From Dactylonectria macrodidyma (lineage: Eukaryota > Ascomycota > Sordariomycetes > Hypocreales > Nectriaceae): a DNA stretch of 64,000 nucleotides. The position numbers and the translations under genes are program-made. Shown in pieces: positions 1 to 9,930 of the stretch. The first letter of the stretch is position 1; every line of letters starts with the position of its first letter. Below the pieces are notes generated by a model that was given only the letters and a program-made list of their open reading frames with translations, was not told the origin of the DNA and made no database searches. Location: assembly GCA_020744425.1 (NCBI GenBank), contig JAGMUV010000008.1:1178001-1242000 (forward strand). Reading direction: 5' to 3'.

Positions 1-130
1 AACAGACTTCAACCTCGACAACAGCTGAGCTGGCAGCTACCGTTACAAAGTGGCCGTTGGAGATTAAGGGCGTTGTCTGCAACGATGAAGCGACTTTCCA
101 GATCACAAAGATGTCAGCGGCATCGCCGCA

Positions 131-464
131 ATGGCATACGACTGGTACGATCTTTACGAATGGACTAGTATTTCGCCTGAGTCTGGCTACATCGAGCGAA
201 ACTATACCGCCAGTAGCTTTACGGCCTCGTTCAATGCATCCTGGATTGAAATTTTATCACGGACGTCGACGAGCAAAATGCTTGCAATCCTCTTGGGGAC
301 GGTTCGAGGTATGCCTGGCAAATCTTTAGTGATTATTGGGAAGACTGTGAGTGCTAATTTTTTTTCATCTTTTTTTTCATTAACTTGCTTGATTGAGAGT
401 ATTGTTGTACTAACTTGGTTCTCAATAGGTTCCATCGATGCAGGCTGCCTGCGGTATTGGTTGA
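131..464 (+). CDS. Possible 3' end of a gene cut by the window edge
   Basis: An open frame runs to about 346 and is followed by a convincing fungal intron at 347-428 (GTGAGT donor, CTAAC branch site, TAG acceptor). The same frame then continues for eleven codons to a TGA at 462-464. Upstream of 131 this frame has stops at 84-95, so the true exon start is unknown; a second candidate donor (GTATGC, 308) in another frame uses the same acceptor. The peptide has several N-glycosylation-like NxS/T sites but matches no family I recognise. It is probably the tail of a gene that begins left of the window. The intron is better supported than the coding frame. Confidence 0.3.
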
Positions 465-1233
465 GGGCACCAGTTTACAGGCTATTTGATGAACAGCGAT
501 ATCAATTCATTAGACTGTCGGTATTCTCTCGATCGCCCCACTGAGTCAGATAAGTAAATGTACGAATACACTGATTGAACACTGCTGGTGGTTCCCACTG
601 TTCACAAAGCATTGTAACACGACATATTTTCCAAGACATGTTTCGTACGCTGGCCCCATTGAATGTTTGCGTTGCATTTAACAATTGACAAGCGTGTCCT
701 CAAGTAGACAAGCAATGCCACATTATTAAAAGCCCCCACTTTGGCAAGCTGGAAGCCTAGAACACAGAAGCTTCCACACCGCCTCCGCATGTACGTCTTG
801 TGAGGTCCAGACTGGTCCGCCAAGAGGGTCTCGGTGAAGCCTTGGCGCTAAGTATAACCTTGTGGGAGGCCGCTTTGCTGTGCTAAATATCCGTATTGGG
901 GAATCGAAGGTTGCGTTGGGATCTTTGCCGATCCCATCAGCTGATCTACATGAACTTGACTTTTTTGGGCACAGATGTGTCACTTTCGTGATCTGCCTCA
1001 TCGCTACAAACCTCAATTCTGAGCACTCATCTTCGCGGGTGAATAGTTGTCTTAGATGACATGTCTCTCCAATGCTCGATCAATGGACAGCAAAATAAAC
1101 GTAAGAATTCTGCAGACTCAATTAGTATCTATGTTAGATATTCATCCTAACCCGAACAGTCATTGCCCATCGCAAGGATAGCACCATACGCCGTTACTCA
1201 GATTTACATTATGAAATGCCGCGCTTCGTTCCT
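465..1233. other. Intergenic, no gene seen
   Basis: Both strands contain only short overlapping frames without intron logic or recognisable protein. It separates the edge fragment from the 3' end of the minus-strand GPI-type gene. Confidence 0.5.
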
Positions 1234-1944
1234 CTACAGCCCAAGAGTGATGACCAGGGCAACACCAAGCAATACACCTAAAGCTTGCTCCTTGGTGACT
1301 GTCGCAGCCGAGCAATCCGAGTCACCACTACCAGTCTTCTTTTTCGAGCTGCTAGAACTTGAGCTTGAGCTACTGTCGCTCGAGCTACCACTCGAACTGT
1401 CGCTACCACTCGAACTGTCACTACCACTGCCGCTCCCATGAGTCTTGCGTTTGCACAGTCCCGCGCTAGTGTCGGTTGCTTCTGCCGCCGTATTGGTCTT
1501 TGTCGTCGACGTCTTTTTCTTGGACCTATTACCAGTGTCTAGCACAGTAATGGCCGTCATCCACGCCGAGCTCTCGGAGGCATCTAGGGTGGTCATGCTC
1601 TCATCTGCCGACGATGCCGTCTTGGTCGCGCAGACTGCCGACGATCCGAGTTCGCAGTCGTACGTTGTCGCTCCAATCTTGACATCCATTTCGGAAGTGC
1701 CGCCGTATGTGACGGTCACTCCGTTAAAGGGGCCATCACAGCTGTAAGGGGACGCGAAATGGGTGGAGCAGGCGAGGACATATTTGGTCGTACTGTCCGA
1801 TTCAGTGACGAGGGAAGCGTAAATGCGAGTGGCAGTGCCTGTGGACCGCGAAGGAAGAAACACAGTTTCGGTTGTTGTCTTTGTGGAGGCTGCATTGGCA
1901 ATGCCAGTAAGAGCGAGGCCCAATATCGATGTTGATGAACGCAT
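1234..1944 (-). CDS. Secreted Ser/Thr-rich GPI-anchored-type cell-surface protein
   Basis: Intronless, 236 aa from the ATG at 1944. I chose that start over an in-frame codon at 2004 because it places a signal peptide at residue 1 (MRSSTSILGLALTGIANAA). Residues ~20-130 resemble the small beta-rich Thr-rich domain of many fungal GPI proteins, with Cys pairs in CSTHFASPYSC and YDCELGSSAVC. A KR site (LCKRK), a long Ser/Gly/Asp-rich spacer (~175-205) and a hydrophobic C-terminus (QALGVLLGVALVITLGL) follow, as expected for GPI attachment. Role is inferred: wall or plasma-membrane surface protein. A TATA-like ATAAATA lies about 70 bp upstream (2016-2022). The Ser spacer is a simple codon repeat that probably varies in length. 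Exact family uncertain. Confidence 0.75.
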   Translation of the reverse strand: MRSSTSILGLALTGIANAASTKTTTETVFLPSRSTGTATRIYASLVTESDSTTKYVLACSTHFASPYSCDGPFNGVTVTYGGTSEMDVKIGATTYDCELGSSAVCATKTASSADESMTTLDASESSAWMTAITVLDTGNRSKKKTSTTKTNTAAEATDTSAGLCKRKTHGSGSGSDSSSGSDSSSGSSSDSSSSSSSSSSKKKTGSGDSDCSAATVTKEQALGVLLGVALVITLGL

Positions 1945-2015
1945 CTTAAGTTTAAGGTGTGGCTTTGTTAGAATCCGGGGAAGAAGCTTAGCTGTCTTCA
2001 CCAAGTGGCGGCCAC

Positions 2016-2022
2016 TATTTAT
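2016..2022 (-). promoter_or_regulatory. TATA-like box of the GPI-type gene
   Basis: ATAAATA on the minus strand, about 70 bp before the chosen ATG at 1944. Position and sequence fit a fungal TATA element. It also supports the shorter start, because the alternative codon at 2004 would leave almost no leader. Confidence 0.4.
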
Positions 2023-2599
2023 CTATCCGTCGCGTTTTAATCGTCTCTCTCCCAGGCTAAGTATCAAGCTTAATTCCCGGAAGGATCATGGCGCAGTATT
2101 GGAGGCCGACGAGACAGCTGGGGTTGTTGGCGAATCACTTCCCAGGCCCATCATTCCACTATTCAGCCGCCAACAAGCGAGACAAGGCAGCAAGGGAGGG
2201 ATAATCCACTAGGGTCTCAGAGGGCTGCAGGGTGATTTAAAGGGAGAGCTACGTGGAGGAAATAGTGCTGAGCAGTGAGACCGCAGGTAAGAATTACTGG
2301 GAATGCTACCTTGTGCGGGTGCATTTATCACGTTAGCCACAGCTTACTCCGTCCGTATTTGATGCGTTGTCCCACTCTTACTCGCTTAATCAATGAAGAG
2401 ATCGCCGAAATTGCACCCCCTCGTAATCCGAATCTGAAATGGAGCCCGAAATGCGGATCTTGTCTAATTGCAAACAGGGCACCCCTTTGGCCCAAAAACA
2501 GGCCAGGCGAAAAAGCAAAACGTCATTCACTTTAGCGCTGTGATTCAGTAAGCGCCGTAATCCAGCGGTAAGCACGTCTTGATAAGCTTGATTGAAGGT

Positions 2600-2832
2600 T
2601 CAATTCAATTTAAGCTTAGTCTACGTGCACAGAGGATGTCTGTACTGGGTATTTGTCGCCGCTCTACTGTAGCTATGCTCTTATCGCACTCTTCATTCCG
2701 CCACTAACTCTGTTATCACTATGCTTTATTTTAGCATACTTCATTGAGCTATTATTTATAACTATTATACATCTTATTAAGAGAATTCTATTACTTTTAT
2801 TGCTTGTCTCTTTCTAATTATCCCTTTTTAAA
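2600..2832 (+). repeat. Decayed, RIP-like copy of the sugar-transporter 3' flank
   Basis: Positions 2644-2830 align end to end with 9742-9929. Shared blocks include CTGGGTATTT, CTCTACTGT/TGG, ACTCTTCATTCCGCCA and AAGAGAATT. This copy is far more AT-rich, and many differences are C to T or G to A. The other copy covers the 3' end and downstream flank of the sugar transporter (stop at 9898), so this is a degenerate duplicate of that segment. AT-rich sequence continues to about 3240. Confidence 0.65.
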
Positions 2833-3240
2833 ACTCAAGTGTAGCAGGACAGGTTCGGTGGGATCTCGCGGAGCCCTCGACGCCGTCTCGTTTTAGTAGC
2901 AGATGTGAGGTGCATTGATCGCGAGCACTGCGATTACTGCTTGATCTTTTGCGTCAGTGGGCACTGGATTATTGCAACAGGCCCCTAGCGACTCGGGGTC
3001 TGTTACATAGAATCTATATTATATATAATATTTTTACGACTATTATCCGCAAGTGCTTCTCATCAATCGCTCGTGGGAAAATAATTTTCATTGAAAGTAC
3101 TTTTCTCGTCTGAAACCTTTCCGCAGCAAGAGATGTGATAAAAAAGAGCCTCGTGTTTCCACCCGCCATGCCCCGTTTTGCTAAAGCTACCATGTGCCTC
3201 TGCTCCTCATGCCGGCATTTATGTCCAGGCCTTTTTAGTT
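2833..3240. other. AT-rich intergenic DNA
   Basis: Low-complexity AT-rich tract including TATATTATATATAATAT near 3010-3030. No open frame of note and no recognisable element. Confidence 0.4.
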
Positions 3241-3243
3241 TAT

Positions 3244-3513
3244 CTATGATAGTCGGACTCGATATTCTTGTAGCCTACCCAAAACGTCGACCCCGTTCCC
3301 TCTCTCTCTGAACTTCTTAACGTTTCTAGTAGGACATCCGAGTTGTTCGATGACCATGCTGGCTGTAATAATGCCACAGATAACAATATCAATGAAATTA
3401 CAATTATGCTTCTTTGACTCTGTGCCAGCAGCAACTTGCTTTTGGTAGCGGACAGCCTCAACCATAGCATCTCCCCACCAATAACTGGTCAGGGAATAGT
3501 TCTCCTACTCAAG
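3244..3513 (-). CDS. Possible terminal exon of an unrecognised gene
   Basis: The minus strand is open from about 3513 to a TAG at 3244, through SYWWGDAMVEAVRYQKQ and a hydrophobic stretch (FIDIVICGIITASMVIEQ). Composition looks protein-like. Upstream in frame is a stop, so any gene would need a spliced upstream exon in 3514-3720 that I cannot place. No family recognised. It could be a relic or chance ORF. Confidence 0.2.
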
Positions 3514-3847
3514 AACTGAATGAAGATTGATGAGTCCCACGGCCATACTGCAACTGTACATAATGAATAACCATGAGTAAGCGCATCGGATTTGTTGGCA
3601 TCTCCCTCTCGCGAACTAAATTCTCTTAGAAGCGTCCACGTACTATCACAGCCAAGATTTGTATTCTCTGTTTGCGTAGTATCTAGCCTACTAAACATTA
3701 GTTTATACTTGATGCAAGAGACGTCACATACTTACGATATGTCCTTTGTCCTGAGCAGTTGTTCGTTGTATCATTAAAAGTTTTTTGATGTTTGCTTGCT
3801 GTTCCGGGATACAACCCTCACCCAGTATTGCGCTACGGATGATTGCC

Positions 3848-4123
3848 TTAGATGGGGAAATCAACAGTCTTGATGATAGAATCCCATCCCTTGATGCGAT
3901 ATACGACCAAGCATATCAAAGCAATAATTATCACAATTGGTGTTGAGACCATGACATGATTTGCCTCTTTCGGAACCGTGTCGCTTGATTGTGCTGGTGC
4001 AAAGGCGTCTGATAGCACATCATTTGTCTGGGCTGTTTGAGCGAGCAGGAGCCTGGGAGCGGAGGCATAGAGTATGAAAGTCATCGCTTGAAGTGATGAA
4101 TGGTGTTGGATGTTGTTAATCAT
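3848..4123 (-). CDS. Small putative membrane or secreted protein
   Basis: 91 aa from the ATG at 4123. The first ~28 residues resemble a signal peptide (TFILYASAPRLLLAQ). A short polar spacer follows, then a strong transmembrane segment near the C-terminus (VSTPIVIIIALICLVVYRIKG) with a positive flank. This single-pass or tail-anchored layout is common among unannotated fungal small proteins, but no family is recognised and no intron supports it. Confidence 0.3.
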   Translation of the reverse strand: MINNIQHHSSLQAMTFILYASAPRLLLAQTAQTNDVLSDAFAPAQSSDTVPKEANHVMVSTPIVIIIALICLVVYRIKGWDSIIKTVDFPI

Positions 4124-5302
4124 GGTTGCGACGCGGAAGAATTTGGTTGAACGACAGAGGTAGGTGAAATGCAGGTAAGGGCTTGACTTGGGAAGGAACA
4201 AGGTACTGCAGACGACCCAGCATTTATAGTGTTTCAACAACCCATTTTACCTGAGGAGCCCGCTTCTTCCAGGTTCTCATTCAATATTACGCACAGGCAG
4301 CTGGTGTCATGATGATCGGAGACTCGGCATTTGTGTATCAGATTGCTCCCATGCGGATGCCGAGAGATCGGGATTTCATGATTTGCCGTAATGCAACTCC
4401 GGAGACGAAGGTCTGCCGCCAAGTCCTACTGAAGCCTTCCCAGTGGTCTCATTAAGGTAGATTGAGCATCACTTGGATTAGTGTCAGTTTGACACGTGCG
4501 GAAGCTCCGGATTTGATCCCGGAAATTAAAAAGAGGCAGCCCATTGTTGCCAACCTGGTTTTAGTATCTCGGCTCCGTGCCGCTTCGGTGTTCTCTGGAG
4601 GCCAGTGCTCAGCCTCAAATCTGAGCTTTGCGACAGGTTAGTTGGGCTGTTGATGAAAGGGTAGCTAATGTGGAAGATTTTGAGGCTTGGCTCGCCAGAC
4701 AGCTGGACACCCAACAGTAAGTGTTCAACTGACCCTACAGTGATGAGGGACCCTTGTCTACAGAAATGTAGACCAGTCAGTCCCAATGACCAAACTACAT
4801 GAGGCCTAAGATATTTTGTACTATCCAAAGAATACAGGTAAGTGAATGGAGATTTCTTTCGAGAAGAGCTTACTGGATGCTCACATCATCTCCTCTGCTT
4901 GCGGCACTTGGGATTGGTCTTGATCCGTCCAGCAACTCATCACCAGCAATTAAATGCCAGGTCTGGACGCAACCCATGCAATGATGGCATGTCTGGCGCC
5001 CATTACATTTACCCTTCCGCTCTCAACAAGCATCGCACCTTCGTAGAGAATAAGTTGCTCGCCGTTTTACTAACTTTTCTCCGTGCACATGAGTGCGCAT
5101 AGTTCTTAAACTCTGCTCGATGGCTTTTGACGAGCCTTGTCTGGCTCAAAAGGGATTTCATGAGGAAACCATATAACGCAAAGGAAAGAGTGGGTTTCGT
5201 CTCAATTAGCTTCGTAGTAGTAGTTCATGCTAGAAATTAGAAGACCCCCTAAGATTGGATGTAGACGTTTGTGAGTTTTAAAAGAAAGGAAAAAGAAATC
5301 TA
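4124..5302. other. Intergenic, no gene seen
   Basis: Only short unsupported frames on either strand. It lies between the small membrane-protein ORF and the 3' end of the aldo/keto reductase. Confidence 0.45.
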
Positions 5303-6386
5303 TTACATCTGTACGTTCTTAGGCTGGTACACCTCCTCGATGTACGAGGCGTCTTCGTCTGCCAACTTGAAGCTAATCGCTTCTACTGCATGGTTAATGT
5401 TGTCTTTTGTCCCCAAACCAGAAATAGGATAGACGCTTTTACTAAGACACCAAGCAAGTGCTATCGTCGCCATCTTCACACCTCTCTTCTCGGCAACTTC
5501 AGCCACGCGATTCACAAGTTCTTTATCCACCTCGTTCTCTTTACCTCCCGACCTAACCATGTTCTGTAGGAGCTTATCACTCTGCTCTCTTTTCGACGAC
5601 CGATCATCCCATGGATGAGCCAAGACCCCTCTCGCTAAAGGGCTCCAGGGCAAGATGCCCACACCCAGGTCTCGACAGAGCGGAATCATCTCCCGCTCCT
5701 CCTCGCGGTATAAGATGTTGTAGTAATTTTGCATACTGATGAACTTGTGCCAGCCGTGCGACTCGGCTATGTACTGCAGCTTTTGGAATTCCCAAGCCGC
5801 CATTGAGCTGGCACCCAGATAACGCACCTGGCCACTTTCCACTACATCGTTCAGCGCTCTCATAATCTCCAAGGGACAGGTATCGCGGTCGAGACGATGG
5901 ATTTGCAAAACGTCAATGTACGTTCCGAGACGTGCGACGCTCTCCGCTACTGCGCTAAGAACGTGTTTTCGAGAAAGGCCTACCCGGTTGACGAGGTGGC
6001 GCTTCGTCCTGTCCATGTTTTGGGATATCGGCGTTTGATTGACAGGGTCGAGTGCATAGAAGATTTTCGTAAGGATGACGACCTGCTCGCGAGGAATATC
6101 GTATTTTTTTAATGCTTTACCAACGATTTCTTCTGATCGACCATTGGAATAGGCATCGGCTGTATCCCAAGTGTTGATTCCCATTTTGAAGGCGTGTTCC
6201 AACAACGGCAGCGCCTCCTCTTCGTCCTTGACCCATGCTTGCCATTTCGATGAACCAAAACTTGCTGCGCCGAGGATAACCTTGGAGACGTATAGCCCCG
6301 AAGTACCAACCCTGCGATACGTGTCAATAACTTGCTGTCGAAGTGACCAGGGCTAATCTCTGGGAGCCTTACCGTGCATATTCCAT
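5303..6386 (-). CDS. Aldo/keto reductase (NADPH-dependent oxidoreductase, AAD-like)
   Basis: Two exons (6373-6386; 5303-6311) joined over a 61-nt GTAAGG...CAG intron give 340 aa. The 14-nt first exon contributes MEYA and the join produces RVGTSGLYVS, the usual AKR N-terminus. The tetrad is visible: D54 and Y59 (WDTADAYSNG), K87 (LTKIFY) and H143 (QIHRLD). Downstream barrel segments (SMQNYYN, ILPWSPLARGVL, IALAWCLSK, ISGLGTKDNI) follow in normal order. Length fits the yeast AAD / versiconal-reductase-like group of cytosolic carbonyl reductases; substrate unknown. It is transcribed divergently from the Dal5-like permease across about 630 bp. No defect seen. Confidence 0.9.
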
Positions 6387-7012
6387 TATAATCTTGCTCA
6401 AATCAACGGCAGTCTTGGAACAGCCCAGTCACTCAAACGAAACAAGTGGTATTGCAGAAGCTTGCCAAAATGCATCAGATGAGTCGGCCGAATTTAAATG
6501 CTATGGGTTCTCCAAGTTCGGACAAAGGCCGGAGAGTCCGAAGCTGGGAATATGCGAATACGAGTTTGAGTGATACCAGGTTTAGAAGGCTGTAGTCTTT
6601 CGGGTTCGGCTCAAGTCCCGGAACGTGGCCCGAAACTAGAGACATCGTTCCACTACGGACTCTGAGCGACGGTGCCCGGGCCGACAGTTACCCGAGCCCA
6701 CCACTATGCCAGCCATTCTTCGGCAGGGCAATTCAAGCTGGGACTCGAACAAGACAGTCTCGAGTAGTCTCTGCGTTATGGTGCAACCCCGCACTCGGAG
6801 TTTGTACCAGATTGGAGTTAGATGTCCCTTAGTGATGGATGTCCTGCTGACCCCACGGGGTCCAACGGTGGAGAGTGAAAGAGAAATGGCGACAAGGATT
6901 GTAGATGATAAAAGTTGACCATCCCCCAGATTCAATTTCATTCCTACATCTGAATTCGGCACCCCGCACTCTAAACTGAATCCACATTGCCATTTGGAAC
7001 AATTCTTCGACC
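6387..7012. promoter_or_regulatory. Divergent promoter region between reductase and permease
   Basis: No ORF is supported. The two genes start at its edges, so it must hold both promoters. A GATAA core occurs at ~6908, about 105 bp before the permease ATG. GATA factors commonly control nitrogen permeases in fungi, but one core site is weak evidence. Confidence 0.4.
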
Positions 7013-8733
7013 ATGGCGGACAACAAAAAACCCGACGAAATTTCTTACTCTCACGATGACTCCGGAAACCGTGAACAAACCCAAGATGCTGAGGTGCGGT
7101 TTTTCCTATGAGACAACGATTTCACAGCTAACAAACTCCTTGCCAGACCGCGGCATACGCCGGCCAGGAAGCCATCTACATTGACGATGCCACGAATAAA
7201 AAGTTATTCTGGACGGTTAATCGCCGCATTCTCGGGTGCATGCTGGGCACCTACTTCTGCCAGTCGCTGGACAAGGGGACTCTCAATTTCGCTTCCATCA
7301 TGAACATCAAGGAAGATGCCGGTCTTGTTGGAAATCAGTACAACTGGCTCGGTACTATCCTCTACATGGGCGTGTTGGTGGGAGAGTATCCGACCAATTT
7401 CCTTCTTCAGAAGCTGCCCGTTGCCAAGTATCTGTCTGTCAACATCTTCTGCTGGGGTGCCGTTGTGGCTTGCTCTGCAGCCACCCACAATTTCGCTTCG
7501 CTTATGGCTGTACGATTCCTCCTCGGAGTGTTTGAGAGTTGTGTTCAGCCTGCCTTTATCATCATGACAGGCATGTGGTACACAACTCGAGAGCAAGTCT
7601 TGTTGACTTCGCTATGGTATTGCATGCAAGGTGTCGTTCTCATGGTATGTAACAACTGTCCACCCTCGGCCTCTCCACTTACTAACCTCAGTAAACGACA
7701 GTTTGGTGGTATAATCGCTTGGGGAGTATCGCACTATAACATGGATGGCAACGATGGAATCGTCAAGTCTTGGCAACTATTGTTCATGGTCCTTGGCCTG
7801 GCGACTTGTGTCTGGGCCGTTTTTGTCGGCTGGTGGCTTCCTGACTCGCCCATGAAGGCCAAGTGCTTCAACGAAGACCAGAAGCGGCTCATGATTGAGC
7901 GCGTCCGAGCGAATGAGACTGGCATACAGAACAAAGTTTGGAAGCGATATCAGATGGTCGAAGCGCTCACGGACCCCGTCGTCTGGTGTTACGTCGCGCT
8001 GCAGATTCTGTCGACTCTTATTATCGGCGGCCTCGGCGTCTTCTCTAACCTCATCATCTCCTCATTCGGCTTTACCTATCTGCAGACGCAGCTGTTGAAC
8101 ATTGCTCAGGGAGCTGTGACCGTTACGGTCATGCTGGGTGGCGCGTGGTTAGCGACCGCAACGCAACAAACGTCTCTTGTCATGCATGCCTGGACAATGT
8201 AAGTTTTTATCCCCTTCCAACACACGGCAATTATCTCCTAATTGTTTCCAAGCCCTCCCATCATCGGTACTGCCATCATATACAGCTTTCCACCAACACC
8301 GTCTAATCGTATCGGGCTTCTTATCGCCTTCTATTGCACCCAGTTCTTCATCGGCAATGGGAGTTTGATCTTTTCTCTGATTTCGCGGAACATTGCTGGT
8401 CAGACTAAGAAGTCGACGACTCTGACTGTTACTTTCCTTTTCTGGGCTGCGGGCAATATGACTGCACCACAGGTATTCCAGGACAGCGACAAGCCTCGAT
8501 ACACCAAGGCATTCACCGCGCACTTTGTCATCTATGTGCTATTTAACATCACTCTGGTTTTGATGCGTATCATTTTGACTAGACGCAATCACAGCAAGAG
8601 GGCTGCTGCTGCTGCTGACATAGGTGACGTGTCAACTGCGCACATTACAAAGGCTGATGAGAAAATCGCGCATGCTCATGCCTTTGAGGATATGACTGAC
8701 ATTGAGAATCCGGATTTTCGATATGATATATAG
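7013..8733 (+). CDS. MFS anion:cation symporter, Dal5/allantoate-permease-like
   Basis: Four exons (7013-7093, 7147-7644, 7702-8198, 8253-8733) with canonical introns encode 518 aa. The second intron is 57 nt and in frame, so a naive ORF reads through it. Family features: CQSLDKGTLNFASIMNI, YNWLGTILYMGVLVGEYP, RFLLGVFESCVQPAFIIMT, a central loop after WWLPDSPMKAKCFNEDQKR, and 12 predicted membrane segments. The ACS group takes up organic anions such as allantoate, ureidosuccinate, nicotinate or biotin precursors by proton symport at the plasma membrane; the substrate here is not predictable. The C-terminal tail is short and charged. All junctions keep frame and the gene looks intact. Confidence 0.9.
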
Positions 8734-9709
8734 TGTTGAGACTAGTTTTGAAAGGATTCCGAAAGGGGTAGACTCAATGCTGAATCAATGCCAAACTGGT
8801 CAGATTATTGCATCACATTGTTCCTACGTAAACGAGACGAGGTCTCATTTCCCTGAACGGTCTGGCGTAAGAAGTCACTGGAAATACCGCTCATTCCAGG
8901 ATCACCCTGTGTCGTAGTTGTCGGCAGTCGAGCACCGAAATTGACAACAAAACCGTCTGCTTGTAGTATGTAACGAAGCTACCGCCCTTTCATAAGTTAA
9001 TGAACCTCGTCAAGGCATATGCCCTGCCCCCAAGGAAATCTTTCAAGTCGTTTCAATCAACTCCAGGGCTTAACCACAGGTAGCGTGCCTGTTGATACCC
9101 CGGGATGGCATTGCGCCGTCGCGGGGTCTTGCCAGGCTCCACTGCGGACTCAGCACGGATCCGAGGTCCGCCGGGTTGGCTCACTGCGGATACCGGGGAG
9201 TACGGAGTCTGTTCAACAAGAACGCGCGACGATATGAGGTAGGCCGGGGACTGCTAGTCATGAAGAGTATACGTATTCCAATGCATGGCCAAGTACGGCG
9301 TGGCAGCCTAAGTTGCTGCCATGTTCAGCACTGGTTTGCGCGGTCTTCGGTCCTGACCACGGCGTGTCCTGGCTTAATACTCATATTATTGAAGACCGCC
9401 TGAGAGCCATCTGGACTCGCACTCGCACTGACCGAATGGAGCGATGGGGGCATCAACAGATTCATCCTGAATTAGACTATATCTTTTATCACCCATCACA
9501 TAACAGAAAGTTCTCCTACAACCCATCCTCTCCTTGTGTTATGCCAGTATGTAGGTAGCGCGATCCAGTCCCATCTACCCTCGTTCCACAAATAGTACAT
9601 CACTCTGCTTCATGTCTATGGTTGCCCATCACTTTCACAACAAGCATGTTTCTATTTCAACTTGTGACAAAAATGGCAAATTCTTTGCCGCCTTACATTT
9701 ATCGGTTCT
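8734..9709. other. Intergenic between convergent transporter genes
   Basis: Holds the 3' flank of the permease. Only short frames without protein character are seen. Confidence 0.45.
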
Positions 9710-9930
9710 ATTGAATATCTCATTCAATTTCTGCATATCTTCCTGGGTATTTATGCCACTCTACTGTGGCTGTGCCCTCGTTGCACTCTTCATTCCGCCA
9801 TCAACTCTGTTGTAGCTATGCTCTATTGTGTGGCGCACCTCAACTCAGCCATCGTTCGTAGCTATCACAAATCTCATCAAGAGAATTATGTTCCTCACTA
9901 CTCGTCTCTTTCCGATCGTCCCTTTTCGGA
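9710..9930 (+). repeat. Less-decayed partner of the 2.6-2.8 kb repeat
   Basis: Positions 9742-9929 match 2644-2830 across their length. The segment overlaps the last codons and 3' flank of the minus-strand sugar transporter. It is the GC-richer and presumably source copy. Confidence 0.6.

Noticed and set aside
1445..1747. 100-codon plus-strand ORF
   Set aside because: Antisense of the GPI-type protein, whose signal peptide and GPI tail make the minus strand convincing.
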